A stretch of 64,000 bases of DNA, taken from the NCBI GenBank assembly GCA_013399115.1, contig VXAA01001969.1, positions 1-64,000 on the forward strand, read 5' to 3'. Positions within the stretch are counted from its first letter, which is position 1. Every line of letters starts with the position of its first letter. Position numbers and translations under genes: made by a program. This DNA is from Anseranas semipalmata. Lineage: Eukaryota; Chordata; Aves; Anseriformes; Anseranatidae. The notes below the pieces were generated by a model that searched no databases, was not told the origin of the DNA, and saw only the letters and a list, made by a program, of their open reading frames with translations. This document shows, piece by piece, positions 63,511-64,000 of the stretch.

Positions 63511-64000
63511 CAGAATAAAAGCTCCTTTGACAATCATAGATGAATGCTACAGGAAATTTTCAACAAATGTATTCAAAATTAAGGTATGGCACAAAGACAG
63601 CACAAATTATCCAAAGATAAACTGTTGGCATAGGTTAGCCTAAAAAAGCACAAAATAAAGAAAATTTGATTTTCATACTTTTTCAGATGATGTCACATCC
63701 CATTTTAATCAAGTTTTATATCAAAAGGATAGCAAGAATACCACATAGCCTGTTTTTAAATCATGGTATTTTCTGGAACACGTTTCTGTCAAAGAGACTT
63801 TTGTAAGACTATTAAAACAGAAAAGGGCCAAATCTGCTATTCATTATTCTCCATACAAAAGCAGTGCTGCAGCATGGGTGCTGCGTCAAAATTTATCGAT
63901 GCTTTATCGGGGTAAAGAATAACGAGCCCAGAAAGCAGAGCTCAGCCAAATATGTAAACAGATAAGTAATCCCTGGAAATATCAATAGTCACAGTAACTT

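Larger units (their letters stand above)
1..64000 (-). other. SLIT3: SLIT3 gene body, internal segment (partial gene)
   Basis: The whole window is read as the inside of one minus-strand gene. Four exons encode consecutive parts of a Slit protein, from the fifth leucine-rich repeat of D1 to the N-terminal cap of D2. Phases are compatible at every junction (2/2, 2/2, 1/1, then phase 2 out). Slit proteins are large secreted ligands with four LRR domains, EGF repeats, a laminin-G domain and a cystine knot; they bind Robo receptors and steer axons, endothelial and other migrating cells. Signal peptide, LRRNT and LRR1-4 of D1 must lie beyond base 64000, and the rest of the protein lies before base 1. 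Assignment to SLIT3 rests on recalled paralogue differences: [12 protein letters not shown] and RRT-GQFT fit SLIT3 better than SLIT1 or SLIT2. Exon numbers 6-9 are likely if the vertebrate layout of one repeat per exon holds. Confidence 0.93.
48106..64000 (-). other. SLIT3: SLIT3 intron upstream of the LRR5 exon (partial)
   Basis: At least 15.9 kb of intron precedes the LRR5 exon. The LRR4 exon expected upstream (a DLSENQI-type repeat) was not found, so the intron continues past the right edge. Its first 200 bases are CpG-rich. A nine-base inverted repeat containing AGGTCA half-sites is at 48474-48504. GC-richer patches occur at about 55400-55570, 55970-56150 and 62890-63170. A fragment resembling an old amniote interspersed repeat is at about 59149-59189. 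Nothing else is recognisable. Confidence 0.85.

Noticed and set aside
1..64000. miR-218-2, which lies in a SLIT3 intron in vertebrates
   Set aside because: I scanned for the mature miR-218 seed context on both strands and did not see it. In known genomes it lies in a later intron, which would be beyond base 1.
48106..64000. LRR4 exon of D1 upstream of the LRR5 exon
   Set aside because: No 72-base LRR exon with a DLSENQI-like start was recognised.
1..64000. CRISPR arrays, operons, prokaryotic or phage genes
   Set aside because: No regularly spaced repeats or dense long coding frames; spliced vertebrate exons and a CR1 LINE identify a eukaryotic intronic region.

Overview
The window is vertebrate, almost certainly avian, genomic DNA, and it lies wholly inside one large gene on the minus strand: SLIT3, which encodes a secreted axon-guidance and vascular ligand for Robo receptors. 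Four short exons with proper splice sites and matching phases can be read. In transcript order they are 48105-48034 (LRR5 of the first leucine-rich domain, D1), 28085-28014 (LRR6 of D1), 22812-22649 (the LRRCT cap of D1) and 6813-6672 (the linker plus the LRRNT cap of D2). They are consecutive in the protein, so no exon is missing between them. SLIT3 is preferred over SLIT1 and SLIT2 because of paralogue-type stretches such as [12 protein letters not shown] and [11 protein letters not shown] bird is suggested by a clear CR1 LINE 3' end, low repeat density, GC-rich exons in AT-rich introns, and a repeat resembling an avian LTR-type family. The species cannot be resolved.

Layout from left to right. 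1-6671 is the intron after the D2 LRRNT exon, running off the window. 6814-22648 is a 15.8 kb intron with the CR1 copy, a (GA)13 tract and an internally deleted LTR-type repeat. 22813-28013 is a 5.2 kb intron with a GC-rich block close to the LRR6 exon. 28086-48033 is a 19.9 kb intron holding a 5S-rRNA-like ancient SINE candidate, a hairpin next to a 33-base A run, a second GC-rich hairpin and many homopolymers. 48106-64000 is upstream intron, starting with a CpG-rich stretch against the LRR5 exon. No other protein-coding gene, tRNA or miRNA could be supported. The many small open frames look like chance ORFs in intron sequence.

I found no undescribed gene system. The observations most worth checking are the 5S-rRNA-derived element at about 31.0 kb, the CpG-rich flank of the LRR5 exon, the perfect inverted repeats at 37.4, 43.05 and 48.5 kb, and the weak donor of the LRRCT exon. 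Repeat-family names rest on recollection of consensus motifs, not on a search.
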